From Phytophthora sp. 'mugwort' (lineage: Eukaryota; Oomycota; Peronosporomycetes; Peronosporales; Peronosporaceae): 33,637 nucleotides of DNA. A program made the position numbers and the translations under genes. The notes beneath the pieces are model-generated. The model had not been told where the DNA came from, searched no databases, and saw only the letters and a program-made list of their open reading frames with translations. Location of the stretch: NCBI GenBank assembly GCA_033558025.1, contig JAUCEF010000125.1, forward strand, positions 1 to 33,637, given 5' to 3'. Numbering within the stretch: position 1 is the first letter of the stretch; every line of letters starts with the position of its first letter. Positions 18,868-28,785 of this stretch are shown here, piece after piece.

Positions 18868-20862
18868 ATGTTATTATTAACTTTAATTTTTTTACCTTTT
18901 TTAGGTTCAGTAGCTTCTGGATTATTTGGTTTTTATATTGGCCGTAAAGGTTCTGTATTTATAACCACATTAACAACTTTTTTAAGTTGTCTTTTTTCAT
19001 TTATTATTATATATAATTCAATTACAAATGAATATGAGTATATTATTTATATTTCAAATTGGATTAATAGTGGTTTATTTAATTGTAATTGGTGTTTTTT
19101 ATTTGATAGTTTAACTATGATAATGTTAATTGTTGTAACAAGTATTTCAACTTTAGTTCATTTATATTCTTCTAAATATATGGATCATGATCCACATTTA
19201 TCTAGATTTATGTCATATTTATCACTATTTACTTTTTTTATGATTATATTAGTTACAGGTGATAATTTTATGCAAATGTTTGTTGGATGGGAAGGTGTTG
19301 GTTTTTGTTCATATTTATTAATTAATTTTTGGTTTACACGTTTACAAGCGAATAAAGCAGCTATAAAAGCTATGTTAGTTAATCGAATTAGTGATTTAAT
19401 CTTATTATTAGGTGTATTAACTGTTTTTTATAATATTAGAACTATTGAATATTTTAGTACATTTGCAGCAATTTCTATTGTTAAAGATTTTAAATTTATT
19501 TTTTTTAATTATATTTTAAGTATTATTGATGTTGCGTGTATTTTAATTTTTATAGGTGCTATGGGTAAATCTGCTCAAATTTTTTTACATTTATGGTTAC
19601 CCGATGCTATGGAAGGACCTACGCCGGTTTCGGCATTAATCCATGCAGCGACTATGGTAACTGCTGGTGTTTATTTAATTGCACGTTGTTCACCAATGTT
19701 TGAATATTCAATGTTTTCTTTAAAAGTTATTACAATTATTGGAGCTTCTACAGCCTTTTTCTCAAGTACAATTGGTCTAGTACAAAATGATTTTAAAAAA
19801 ATAGTTGCCTATTCTACTTGTAGTCAATTAGGTTATATGTTTTTTGCTTGTGGATTATCAAATTATCCTTTAGCTATTTTTCATTTATCAAATCATGCAT
19901 ATTTTAAAGCATTATTATTTTTATGTTCCGGTGCTGTAATTCATGCTATGGGTGATGAACAAGATATAAGAAAAATGGGTGGTTTAAGAAGAATTTTACC
20001 TTTTACTTATATAATGTTTTTAATAGGTTCATTATCTTTAATGGGTTTTCCTTTTTTAACTGGTTTTTATTCTAAAGATTTAATATTAGAAGTTGCATTT
20101 TCAAGTTTTAGTGAAACAGGTCATTTTGCTTATTGGTTGGGTACTATTGGTGCATTTTTTACGGCATTCTATTCAACACGTTTATTATTTTTTGCTTTTT
20201 TAAGTGAAACTAATGCCTATAAAAATGTTATTAAAAATGCACATGATGTTCCATTAGAAATGGGTATTCCTTTAGGAGTTTTAGCATTTGGTAGTATTTT
20301 TATAGGTTATATTTCTAAAGATATGTTTGTTGGGTTAGGTTCAAATTTTTGGAATAACTCAATTTATATAAATCCATTTAATAATCAAATGATTGATGCT
20401 GAATTTTTACCAACATTTTTTAAATTATTACCTGTTATTTTAAGTTTTTGTGGCTTATTTTGTGCCTTTTATTTATATTTTTTTAAATTTAGATTTTTAT
20501 ATAACTTAAAAATTTCAAAATATGGTCTTTATTTTTATAATTTTTTAAATAGAAAATGGTATTTTGATAAAATTTATTATGAATTTATTAATCAATATAT
20601 ATTAAAAGTTGGTTATAATGTAACATATAAAATGATTGATAAAGGTTTAATTGAAATGTGTGGTCCTTTTGGTTTAATAACCGTTTTTTCTTTCTTAAGT
20701 CAAAAAATAATTTTATTACAAACAGGTTATATTTATCACTATTCATTATTAATGTTAATTAGCATTATTTGTTTAATAAATATTATTTTTTTTTCTATTA
20801 TTTATTTTTTTAATATTATTACTATTTTATTATTTTTATTTATTTTTTTATTAATTAAATAA
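18868..20862 (+). CDS. nad5: NADH dehydrogenase subunit 5
   Basis: Nad5 (NuoL) is the distal proton-pumping subunit of complex I, with the long lateral helix at its C terminus. It has 664 residues, the usual length. Conserved blocks are DNFMQMFVGWEGVGFCSYLL, FLHLWLPDAMEGPTPVSALI, HAATMVTAGVYLIARCSPMF and FKKIVAYSTCSQLGYMFFAC. It is followed after 60 bases by nad6; nad5-nad6-trnR is an arrangement seen in oomycete mtDNA. Confidence 0.98.
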   Translation: MLLLTLIFLPFLGSVASGLFGFYIGRKGSVFITTLTTFLSCLFSFIIIYNSITNEYEYIIYISNWINSGLFNCNWCFLFDSLTMIMLIVVTSISTLVHLYSSKYMDHDPHLSRFMSYLSLFTFFMIILVTGDNFMQMFVGWEGVGFCSYLLINFWFTRLQANKAAIKAMLVNRISDLILLLGVLTVFYNIRTIEYFSTFAAISIVKDFKFIFFNYILSIIDVACILIFIGAMGKSAQIFLHLWLPDAMEGPTPVSALIHAATMVTAGVYLIARCSPMFEYSMFSLKVITIIGASTAFFSSTIGLVQNDFKKIVAYSTCSQLGYMFFACGLSNYPLAIFHLSNHAYFKALLFLCSGAVIHAMGDEQDIRKMGGLRRILPFTYIMFLIGSLSLMGFPFLTGFYSKDLILEVAFSSFSETGHFAYWLGTIGAFFTAFYSTRLLFFAFLSETNAYKNVIKNAHDVPLEMGIPLGVLAFGSIFIGYISKDMFVGLGSNFWNNSIYINPFNNQMIDAEFLPTFFKLLPVILSFCGLFCAFYLYFFKFRFLYNLKISKYGLYFYNFLNRKWYFDKIYYEFINQYILKVGYNVTYKMIDKGLIEMCGPFGLITVFSFLSQKIILLQTGYIYHYSLLMLISIICLINIIFFSIIYFFNIITILLFLFIFLLIK

Positions 20863-20922
20863 AAATAATAAAATATGTATCTTTTAAGATATAATTATAA
20901 ATTTATATAATTTAAATACATT

Positions 20923-21633
20923 ATGGATTTCGAAACAATTTTCTTTTATACTTTTTCAACTATAGCTTTAACTTCAGCTATATTTGTAATATATTCTACA
21001 AATACAATATATTCTGCATTTTTTTTAATATTAGTTTTTACTAATTCAACTGGATTATTATTAATTTCTGAAATTGAATTTTTATCAATAATGTTAATTA
21101 TTATTTATGTAGGAGCTATTACTGTATTATTTTTATTTGTTATTATGATGCTAGATGTTAATGTTTTAATTGATAAAAATAAAATAAAAAATAATTTTGG
21201 TTATTTACCAATTATTTTTTTAATTAGTTTTATTTTTTTTTTAGAAACGTTTGTTATGTTTAGTAAAGTTTTTACATCATATTACCATTTAATAAATAAT
21301 TCTTTTTTTACTCAAAAAGTAAATACTTTATTTTTTTTTCACGATAGTATGAAAGGTACTTTTGAAATATTTGTTGATGTCAAACCCTTTTTAAAAAATT
21401 TTATCTATCAATTAGATACTATTACAAATATTGAAACAATTGGACAAATTTTATATAGTTATTATGCTTTTTTTTTTTTAGTTGCAGGTATTATATTATT
21501 AATAGCTTTAATAGGAGCGGTTACTTTAACTAAAAAGGAAAAAAAAAAATTTTTAAAACAAAATATTTATAAACAACTTTCACGAGATGCATTAAAAGCT
21601 ATTTTTAATGTATATTCAGATAAAACTGTTTAA
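20923..21633 (+). CDS. nad6: NADH dehydrogenase subunit 6
   Basis: Nad6 (NuoJ) is a membrane subunit of complex I. It has 236 residues from ATG. The helix-3 block AITVLFLFVIMMLDV near residues 65-80 is the family signature, and the C-terminal part LVAGIILLIALIGAVTLTKK is typical. A polar loop between helices and a tail of about 35 residues make it somewhat longer than many homologues, as in other stramenopiles. trnR(UCU) follows 17 bases later. Confidence 0.96.
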   Translation: MDFETIFFYTFSTIALTSAIFVIYSTNTIYSAFFLILVFTNSTGLLLISEIEFLSIMLIIIYVGAITVLFLFVIMMLDVNVLIDKNKIKNNFGYLPIIFLISFIFFLETFVMFSKVFTSYYHLINNSFFTQKVNTLFFFHDSMKGTFEIFVDVKPFLKNFIYQLDTITNIETIGQILYSYYAFFFLVAGIILLIALIGAVTLTKKEKKKFLKQNIYKQLSRDALKAIFNVYSDKTV

Positions 21634-21650
21634 TTCTTAATAAAACTAAA

Positions 21651-21723
21651 ACAATCTTAACTTAATTGGTAGAGTATTAGCCTTCTAAGCTTTAAAATCT
21701 TGGTTCAAATCCAAGAGATTGTA
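21651..21723 (+). tRNA. trnR: tRNA-Arg (UCU)
   Basis: Acceptor acaatct/agattgt, anticodon stem ttagc/gcttt (with wobble or mismatch), loop ccttctaa-type with anticodon TCT, T-stem cttgg/ccaag. It ends the plus-strand block. Confidence 0.93.
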
Positions 21724-22134
21724 ATTAGTTTTATTTAAAAATTTCATTCTTAAAAAAAAAATAATTCAATTATTTTTATAATATAAATAATAAAATTTAA
21801 ATTTTTTAAGAAATAATAAATTAAAAAAATCAATTTTTTTCAATAAATATTCTAAAAAATATAAGAAGAATGCGTTCACTTACAAATTTAATATAAATAC
21901 AGAATATTATTATTGCTAATTCTATAACTTTTAATCAAGATGGTTTAACATAAGTTATTGATGACATAAATATTTAAATAGATTAATTTTTATTAAATAC
22001 TCAATAACTAAAATTAAATTAATATCAACATAGTTATAATTTAAAATCACATAATTAGTTTTTAATTGGTAAAAATTTACATAATGTATATATTGTATAT
22101 CTAGAAACCTATTTAACAAATTAAATAGGTTTTT
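21724..22134. other. Non-coding convergent region between trnR(UCU) and orf137
   Basis: There is no open frame of note and no tRNA-like T-arm. The middle (about 21865-21990) is less A/T-monotonous than other spacers, with gaatgcgttcactt and caagatggtttaac, so it might hold a structured RNA. I could not match it to 5S rRNA, tmRNA or RNase P RNA. The plus-strand block and the minus-strand orf137 converge here, and a strong hairpin (22105-22132) ends the region. Confidence 0.5.
22105..22132. terminator. Hairpin with T-run between convergent units
   Basis: aaacctatttaa (22105-22116) and ttaaataggttt (22121-22132) pair perfectly around the loop caaa, followed on + by more T. It has the shape of a bacterial intrinsic terminator for the plus-strand block. 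Read on the minus strand it lies just past the orf137 stop. Mitochondrial RNA polymerase does not normally use such terminators, so RNA 3'-end protection is an equal possibility. Confidence 0.6.
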
Positions 22135-22548
22135 TTAGCCATCTTCTTTAAAAATAGAAATTAAAATTTTAATTAAATGAGTCATCATTTTTTCAAATTC
22201 TTGTGGATTATCTTTTAATAAATGTCTTGGATGAATAGTTAGTTTTAATAATTCTAATAAATTTAATCCAGCCGCCCTTTTTTCAGGTTCACGTAACATT
22301 TTTAAAACAACTTGTTTTATTTGATTGAAAGTTTCATCATCGACGATATTCCTTAAATCCTGTAATGCAGAAACTATTGGAAAATCGCTATTGAAATAAA
22401 TTAAAAAAATAGTTAAACCTAAAATAAAAAAGGCACCTATTATAAATATTATATATTTTATATAATTTGATGTTTGTTCTTGTGATTCGTGTTTTTCAAT
22501 ATTATTGTTGTCATTGTTTAAGTCTATTAAAATATTTTCGATATCCAT
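22135..22548 (-). CDS. Unassigned membrane ORF, 137 residues
   Basis: I do not recognise this protein. It starts at an ATG with a polar, acidic and Asn-rich N terminus (residues 1-30). One strong hydrophobic helix follows (about 32-52, IIFIIGAFFILGLTIFLIYF). The C-terminal soluble domain of about 85 residues is predicted helical, with segments QDLRNIVDDETFNQIKQVVL and LREPEKRAAGLNLLELL. Base use is clearly less AT-rich than in the spacers (it contains gccgccc and cgacgat), supporting real coding. It lies downstream of cox1 on the same strand, after a 242-bp spacer, with a hairpin at its 3' end. A lineage-specific inner-membrane protein is the plainest reading. Confidence 0.7.
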   Translation of the reverse strand: MDIENILIDLNNDNNNIEKHESQEQTSNYIKYIIFIIGAFFILGLTIFLIYFNSDFPIVSALQDLRNIVDDETFNQIKQVVLKMLREPEKRAAGLNLLELLKLTIHPRHLLKDNPQEFEKMMTHLIKILISIFKEDG

Positions 22549-22790
22549 AATTATAATTTAAATTATTTTATTAATAATTAATTTGTTATTAATTAAATTT
22601 TTATTTGATTTAATTTTTGAGATTTAATATTTTTTTTTATTTAAATTTTACTAATATTTTTTTCTCTTAAATAATATAAAAATTTTAAATTTTTATAAAA
22701 CACCGTAAAACGGTATTAATTAAATTAAAAATTTTTAATATAATTATTAATAAAGATTAATTTAATTATTAATAATTATAAAAATTTTTT
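22549..22790. other. cox1-orf137 spacer
   Basis: AT-rich and without an ORF. It contains a short GC-bearing hairpin, accgt (22702-22706) with acggt (22710-22714), that stands out in an otherwise A/T background. It also has copies of aattattaataa flanking 22741-22780. Confidence 0.45.
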
Positions 22791-24269
<1,479 letters not shown>

Positions 24270-24379
24270 TTATTTATATTTTTAAATTTTATTTTAAATG
24301 CAAAATTATATATTTTATTTTTAAATCAAAAAAAGCGTTGGTTTTTTTAATTTTTTATTATCAAAAAAATAAATTATTT

Positions 24380-24478
24380 TTATTTATTGAAAAATTGTTT
24401 GATTTTATTAATTAATTTTTTAATATCAGTAAATAGTAATAATATTAAAAAAATTATACCAATGATTTTAAATACCAT
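24380..24478 (-). CDS. Small TatA-like membrane ORF, 32 residues
   Basis: An ATG 13 bases past the cox2 stop opens a 32-residue frame: a short start (MVFKIIG), a hydrophobic helix (IIFLILLLF), a polar hinge (TD), then a basic amphipathic stretch (IKKLINKIKQFFNK) and TAA. This matches the order of TatA, the pore-forming subunit of the twin-arginine translocase: IG, short membrane helix, LLLF, hinge, KKL, amphipathic helix, FxxK. Mitochondrial tatA genes are known in jakobids and a few other protists. The ORF is short for TatA and such composition can arise by chance in AT-rich DNA. No tatC is visible in the window. cox1 starts 110 bases further on. Confidence 0.45.
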   Translation of the reverse strand: MVFKIIGIIFLILLLFTDIKKLINKIKQFFNK

Positions 24479-24491
24479 AAAAATTTTTTAA

Positions 24492-25269
24492 TTATATATT
24501 AAAATCAAAATTGATTTTATTTTTTAACCAAATTAAATAATCTTCTAATGAAACAGCTTCTACAACAATAGGCATAAATCCATGATTTACTCCACAAATT
24601 TCACTACATTGTCCATAAAAAACACCTTCACGTTTAATAAACATTGATGTTTGATTTAAACGACCAGGACAAGCATCTAATTTTATACCTAATGAAGGTA
24701 TTGCCCATGAATGTAAAACATCTGAAGCAGTAATTAATACTCGAATATGACTATTAGTTGGAACAACCACACGATTATCAACTTCTAAAATTCTAAATTG
24801 ACCTATTGCTAAATCATCTTCTTGAATCATATAACTATCAAAAATTAAAGGTTCATCAGAAAATTCTAAATTATCTGAATATTCATAACTCCAATACCAT
24901 TGACTACCAATTACTTTTAAAGTAATAATAGGATCAATTACTTCATCCATTGAATATAATAAAGCAAAAGATGGAATAGCTACCGTTAATAAAATTAAGG
25001 CTGGAATAGAAGTCCAAATAATTTCAATAGTAGCACCATGTACAATTGTTGCTGGAATTTTATTTTTTTTTTCATCAAAAAGAGTAATAACTCTAAATAA
25101 CATCCAACAAACAAATACAGTAATCATAATTAAAAAAAAACATTAAATCATGATGAAAATTAATAATACCTTCCATAACAGGTGTTGCTGGATCTTGAAA
25201 ACCTAATTGCCAAGGTTCAGCCATATCTAAAAAAGTGAATTGATTATTTATATAATTTATTATTGTCAT
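24492..25269 (-). CDS. cox2: Cytochrome c oxidase subunit 2, one indel
   Basis: Cox2 carries the CuA centre that accepts electrons from cytochrome c. The CuA site [16 protein letters not shown] and the aromatic block [11 protein letters not shown] are intact. The 211-residue open frame starts in the first membrane helix; the missing N terminus is just upstream in another frame (from ATG 25269: [20 protein letters not shown], then [13 protein letters not shown]). A T9 run on the minus strand (25132-25140) would keep the frame if it were T8, giving 258 residues. cox2 lies upstream of cox1 on the same strand, an order also found in oomycetes. Confidence 0.96.
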
Positions 25270-25861
25270 AATATACTTGAAATTTATTATTTTATTTAAT
25301 TTTTAATATATACAAAATTAAGAGTTTTTGAATATTAATATTCAAGAAAAAATATAAATTTTATTATTTATATTGTAAAAATAATTGAATTATTTTTTTT
25401 TTTTCTTAAAGAATATAAAATTTTTTAAAAATTAAAATAATTTATATTAAATAATCATATTATTTTTAAAATGTTTTTATATACAATAATAAATATTAAT
25501 GTAGAATATAATAAAAATGAAATAATAATTATTTAAAGAGTATTCATTTAACGATTAATCAATAATATTAACTAATAAATTAAAATTATTTAATATTGAG
25601 AATGTTTTCTTAATATAAACATTAATTAATCTGTTTATGAATATTTTTTTAGGAATAATGGAGTAATTTTAAAATTGAATATTTATAATAATATTTTTAT
25701 TTTAAACATATAAAACTATATTTATTATAAAATATTATAAATCTAAATTTAAATTCCCTTTGATTAAAAAGTATTTTAAATAAAATTTTATTTTTATAAC
25801 TTGAATTTAATTAATTTCAGATATTATAAAATTTTTTTGATTTATAATATTTTATAATAAA
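25270..25861. other. Largest non-coding region (592 bp) between trnW and cox2
   Basis: No ORF, tRNA T-arm or rRNA block is seen. It is strongly AT-rich with short inverted motifs, and its right third is a 23-bp perfect inverted repeat with a 95-base loop ending exactly at trnW. As the longest spacer, upstream of cox2-cox1, it is a candidate control region (promoter or replication origin); there is no direct motif evidence. Confidence 0.5.
25721..25861. repeat. 23-bp perfect inverted repeat beside trnW
   Basis: Arm 25721-25743 (starts tttattataaaatattataa, ends atc) is the exact reverse complement of arm 25839-25861. The loop is 25744-25838. The right arm ends at the base next to the trnW discriminator, so a hairpin would sit directly 3' of that tRNA in the minus-strand transcript. 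Confidence 0.8.
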
Positions 25862-25933
25862 CAGGAAAAATGGGACTTGAACCCATAACAATAATTTTGG
25901 AGACTATGATTTTACCAATTAAACTATTTTCCT
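25862..25933 (-). tRNA. trnW: tRNA-Trp (CCA)
   Basis: Acceptor aggaaaa/ttttcct, anticodon stem atagt/attat, loop ctccaaa with anticodon CCA. CCA reads only UGG, agreeing with TGA being a stop in this genome. It lies just downstream of rrnS. Confidence 0.95.
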
Positions 25934-25959
25934 AAGACTTTTAATTTTAATTTAAGAAT

Positions 25960-26579
25960 GCTTAAAGATCTCTTCCAGACACAGGTTCCCCTACGACTAC
26001 CTTGTTACGACTTCATCAAAGTTACTAACCACTTTTTAGGAATTATAATTTATTTTATAAAAATTTTAAATTATTTTATTTAAATAATTATTAAATTTTA
26101 TAAAAGAATTAAAAATTATTTTAAAAACAATCAACTTCCCTGATGTGACGGGCGGTGTGTACAAAGTCCAGTAACATATTCACCGCAGCATGCTGTTCTG
26201 CGATTACTAGCGATTCCAACTTCATAAGGGCGAGTTTCAGCCCTTAATTCGAACTAAGATAATTTTTGAAGATTTGCTCCAACTTATATCATTATTGCTT
26301 CTCATTGTAATTATCATTGTAGCACGTGTGTAGCCCAACTCATAAGGGCCATGAAGACTTGACGTCATCCCCACCTTCCATTAACCTATCATTAATTTTT
26401 TCATTAGAGTACTTTTATCTATTTATAATAAATTAGTAACTAATCATAGGGGTTGCGCTCGTTAAAGGATTTAACCAAACATTTCACAACACGAGCTGAC
26501 GACAGCCATGCAACACCTGTTTTTTATATAAAAATTTTAAATAAAAATTAGCAAGAGTTGGTAAGGTTCTGCGCGTATT

Positions 26580-26611
<32 letters not shown>

Positions 26612-27470
26612 TAGACTCCCGTCAATTCCTTTGAATTTCAATCTTGCGATTATACTTTTCAGGCGGAGTGCTTAACGCGTTAGCTGTTATATCTAAAAAT
26701 TCTAAATATTAGCACTCATCGTTTACAGCATGGACTACCGGGGTCTCTAATCCCGTTCGCTACCCAAGCTTTCGTTTCTCAGTGTCAGTATATACCCAGA
26801 TAATTGCCTTCGCCATAGGTCTTCCTTCTATTATCAACGTATTTTATCACTCCAATAGAAATTCCATTATCCTCTATTTATACTCCAGTTTATCAGTTTT
26901 GAAAAAATGTATAAAGTTGAGCTTTAATTTGTTTCTTTCAACTTAAAAAACTACCTACAAACCCTTTACGCCTAATCATCCCGAATAATGCTCGCTCCTC
27001 CCGTATTACCGCGGCTGCTGGCACGGGTATTAGCCGGAACTTCTTTTTTAAGTACTGTCATTTTCCTCCTTAATGAAAGAGCTTTACAACCTAATTAGCC
27101 GTCATCACCCACTCGGTATTGCTGGATCAAGCTTCCGCTCATTGTCCAAAATTCCCCACTGCTGCCTTTAAAAAAGTTTGGGCCGTGTCTCAGTCCCAAT
27201 GTGGCTGATCATTCTTTCAAACCAGCTAAAGATAATAGGCTTGGTTGTCTATTAAACTACCAACTACCATAATCTTGCGCAAACTCATCTTTTAACGTTA
27301 AAAACTTTAATTAATTTATTCAGTATTTTTATAAAAATAATTATTCTGAATTAAAAGGTAGATAATTCACGTGTTACTCACCCGTTCGCTATGTTTTAAA
27401 AACATTCAACTTGCATGTGTTAAGCATACCGATAGCATTTATTCTGAGCCAGGATCAAACTCTATTTAAG
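25960..27470 (-). rRNA. rrnS: Small-subunit ribosomal RNA
   Basis: On the minus strand the 5' end reads agagtttgatcctggctcag (about 27444-27463). Further landmarks are the 530 loop region (gccagcagccgcggtaatac, near 27000-27020), the 790 loop (attagagaccccggtagtcc, near 26735-26755), gtacacaccgcccgtcac (near 26144-26162) and the 3' end ggggaacctgtgtctgg. Length is about 1.5 kb with AT-rich variable regions. The 3' terminus lacks a clear CCTCC anti-Shine-Dalgarno. End positions are estimated to within about 10 bases. rrnS and rrnL are separated by rpl14, rpl5, orf176 and tRNAs. Confidence 0.97.
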
Positions 27471-27551
27471 TTTTATATTAATTATTTAATATTAATTTTT
27501 AAAATAACAAATATTTAAAAATTTAATATTATAACATTCTTATATTAATTT

Positions 27552-27609
27552 TTGTCTTATATTGTCTTATATTGTCTTATATTGTCTTATATTGTCTTAT
27601 ATTGTCTTA
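27552..27609. repeat. 10-bp tandem repeat upstream of rrnS
   Basis: The unit attgtcttat is repeated about 5.8 times without mismatch until the last copy turns into attgtcttaa. The array is not coding. Perfect copies suggest recent expansion, so copy number may vary among molecules. Confidence 0.93.
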
Positions 27610-27737
27610 AAGGATTAAAATTTTTTAATTTTTAAAAATTCAATTAGTTATTAATAAAAATTTCTTTGTATCACGAAAAAAAAATATTATTTTTTGAAAA
27701 GGATCCCCCCCTAAATATGTTTTTGAATTTTTTGTTG

Positions 27738-27787
27738 AAAAGATAAATATCTTTTTAACTTAACTATTTAAAGATATTTTATCTTTT
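27738..27787. other. Hairpin in the trnY-rrnS spacer
   Basis: aaaagataaatatcttt (27738-27754) pairs with aaagatattttatctttt (27770-27787) with a single bulged T and a 15-base loop. It lies between trnY and the tandem repeat. Confidence 0.6.
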
Positions 27788-27834
27788 TATCCTTTTTTTA
27801 ATTTGTTTATCCTTTTTTTTTTTTAGATCTTTAT

Positions 27835-27918
27835 TGGAGAAAGTAGGATTTGAACCTACGTAGAAAATATTTCAACAAATTTACAGTCTGCCGCTTTTAA
27901 CCACTCAGCCATTTCTCC
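27835..27918 (-). tRNA. trnY: tRNA-Tyr (GUA)
   Basis: Acceptor ggagaaa/tttctcc, anticodon stem gcaga/tttgt, loop ctgtaaa with anticodon GTA, and a long variable arm as in class II tRNAs of bacterial type. Confidence 0.95.
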
Positions 27919-27935
27919 TAAAGATATTTTAAATA

Positions 27936-28007
27936 TGTGATTAATGGGATTTGAACCCATAATATTTACTTGGAAGATAAAGGATTTACCAATTAATCTA
28001 TAATCAC
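27936..28007 (-). tRNA. trnG: tRNA-Gly (UCC)
   Basis: Acceptor gtgatta/taatcac, anticodon stem tttat/gtaaa, loop cttccaa with anticodon TCC. With trnG(GCC) at 28700 it covers the Gly codon box. Confidence 0.94.
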
Positions 28008-28068
28008 GTATATTTTTATTGTTTAAAAAATGTTTATTATTGTTTTAAAAAAGAAAAAGTGGAATAAA

Positions 28069-28599
28069 TTAATCCACTATTTCATAAGTATCAGGATCTA
28101 ATCGATCGATATCATCTATACGTTCACCTGTTTCAACATCTAAATAATGAAAATATCTATATAGATTCAGAGGATTTCCAGATCTTGTAATTTTTCTTTT
28201 TGGTGGTTTTGGTAAAGAGTCACTATCTGAATCAAAATTTAAATCAGTTGAAAAATTACTAGGAAAATCGCTTGGGAAATTGTCGCTATCAAAAAAAAAA
28301 GCATCTAGAAATAAATAAAACAAAAAAGATAAAAAAAAAAAAACGAAAATAGTTGGCATATTATCGTCAATTCTTTTTAAAATACTTTTAGGTTTTTCTT
28401 CTTTTTTTAAAGCAGCTTCCTCAGCCTCAGTCTCTAAATCTATAAAATCTTCTAATAAAGTTATTTCAAGAGGTAAAAGAATTAAAATAAATTTAAAAAT
28501 ATTTTGAAAAAATTTAGGATGTATTTTTAATATATCTTGTATAATTTTATATAGATTATAAGCAAAAAATATCCTTTTAATAATGTTAAAAAAAATCAT
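28069..28599 (-). CDS. Unassigned membrane ORF, 176 residues
   Basis: I do not recognise this protein. From the first ATG at 28599 it has 176 residues; an in-frame TTG at 28629 would add ten. There are hydrophobic segments near residues 1-12, 31-46 and 82-103 (the last PTIFVFFFLSFLFYLFLDAF), with an acidic linker (DLETEAEEAALKKEE) between the last two. The C-terminal half is soluble, with Ser/Asp-rich repeats (SDFPSNFSTD, FDSDSDS), a basic KPPKRK patch and an acidic tail. It sits between trnG(GCC) and trnG(UCC). A hairpin (agtgga at 28058-28063 with tccact at 28073-28078) encloses its stop codon. Codon use is richer than in spacers, supporting real coding. Confidence 0.65.
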   Translation of the reverse strand: MIFFNIIKRIFFAYNLYKIIQDILKIHPKFFQNIFKFILILLPLEITLLEDFIDLETEAEEAALKKEEKPKSILKRIDDNMPTIFVFFFLSFLFYLFLDAFFFDSDNFPSDFPSNFSTDLNFDSDSDSLPKPPKRKITRSGNPLNLYRYFHYLDVETGERIDDIDRLDPDTYEIVD

Positions 28600-28699
28600 A
28601 ATTTTTATAAAGAAGTAAATAAATGTCAATACTAATATTATTCCCTAATTAAAAAATGGAAATACCAAATACTGCCTTTGGGTACATTTATTTGAATTA

Positions 28700-28772
28700 A
28701 GCAAAAAAAAGGGATTTGAACCCTCAACATTAACCTTGGCAAGGTTATACTCTACCATTGAGCTATTTTTGC
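28700..28772 (-). tRNA. trnG: tRNA-Gly (GCC)
   Basis: Acceptor gcaaaaa/tttttgc, anticodon stem taacc/ggtta, loop ttgccaa with anticodon GCC. It lies 13 bases after rpl5 in the minus-strand direction. Confidence 0.94.
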
Positions 28773-28785
28773 TAATAAATTATTT

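Larger units (their letters stand above)
27471..27834. other. trnY-rrnS spacer with repeat and hairpin (control-region-like)
   Basis: The 364 bp hold no gene. From left to right it has an AT-rich leader next to rrnS, about 5.8 copies of a 10-bp unit attgtcttat (27552-27609), a C7 run in ggatccccccc (about 27702-27713), a 17-bp near-perfect hairpin (27738-27787), and two copies of tttatcctttttt. This cluster directly upstream of rrnS is a plausible rRNA promoter or origin region; that is inference. Confidence 0.55.

Noticed and set aside
21724..22134. Missed tRNA or 5S rRNA
   Set aside because: No T-arm motif and no 5S consensus could be found by eye; listed only as a weak finding.
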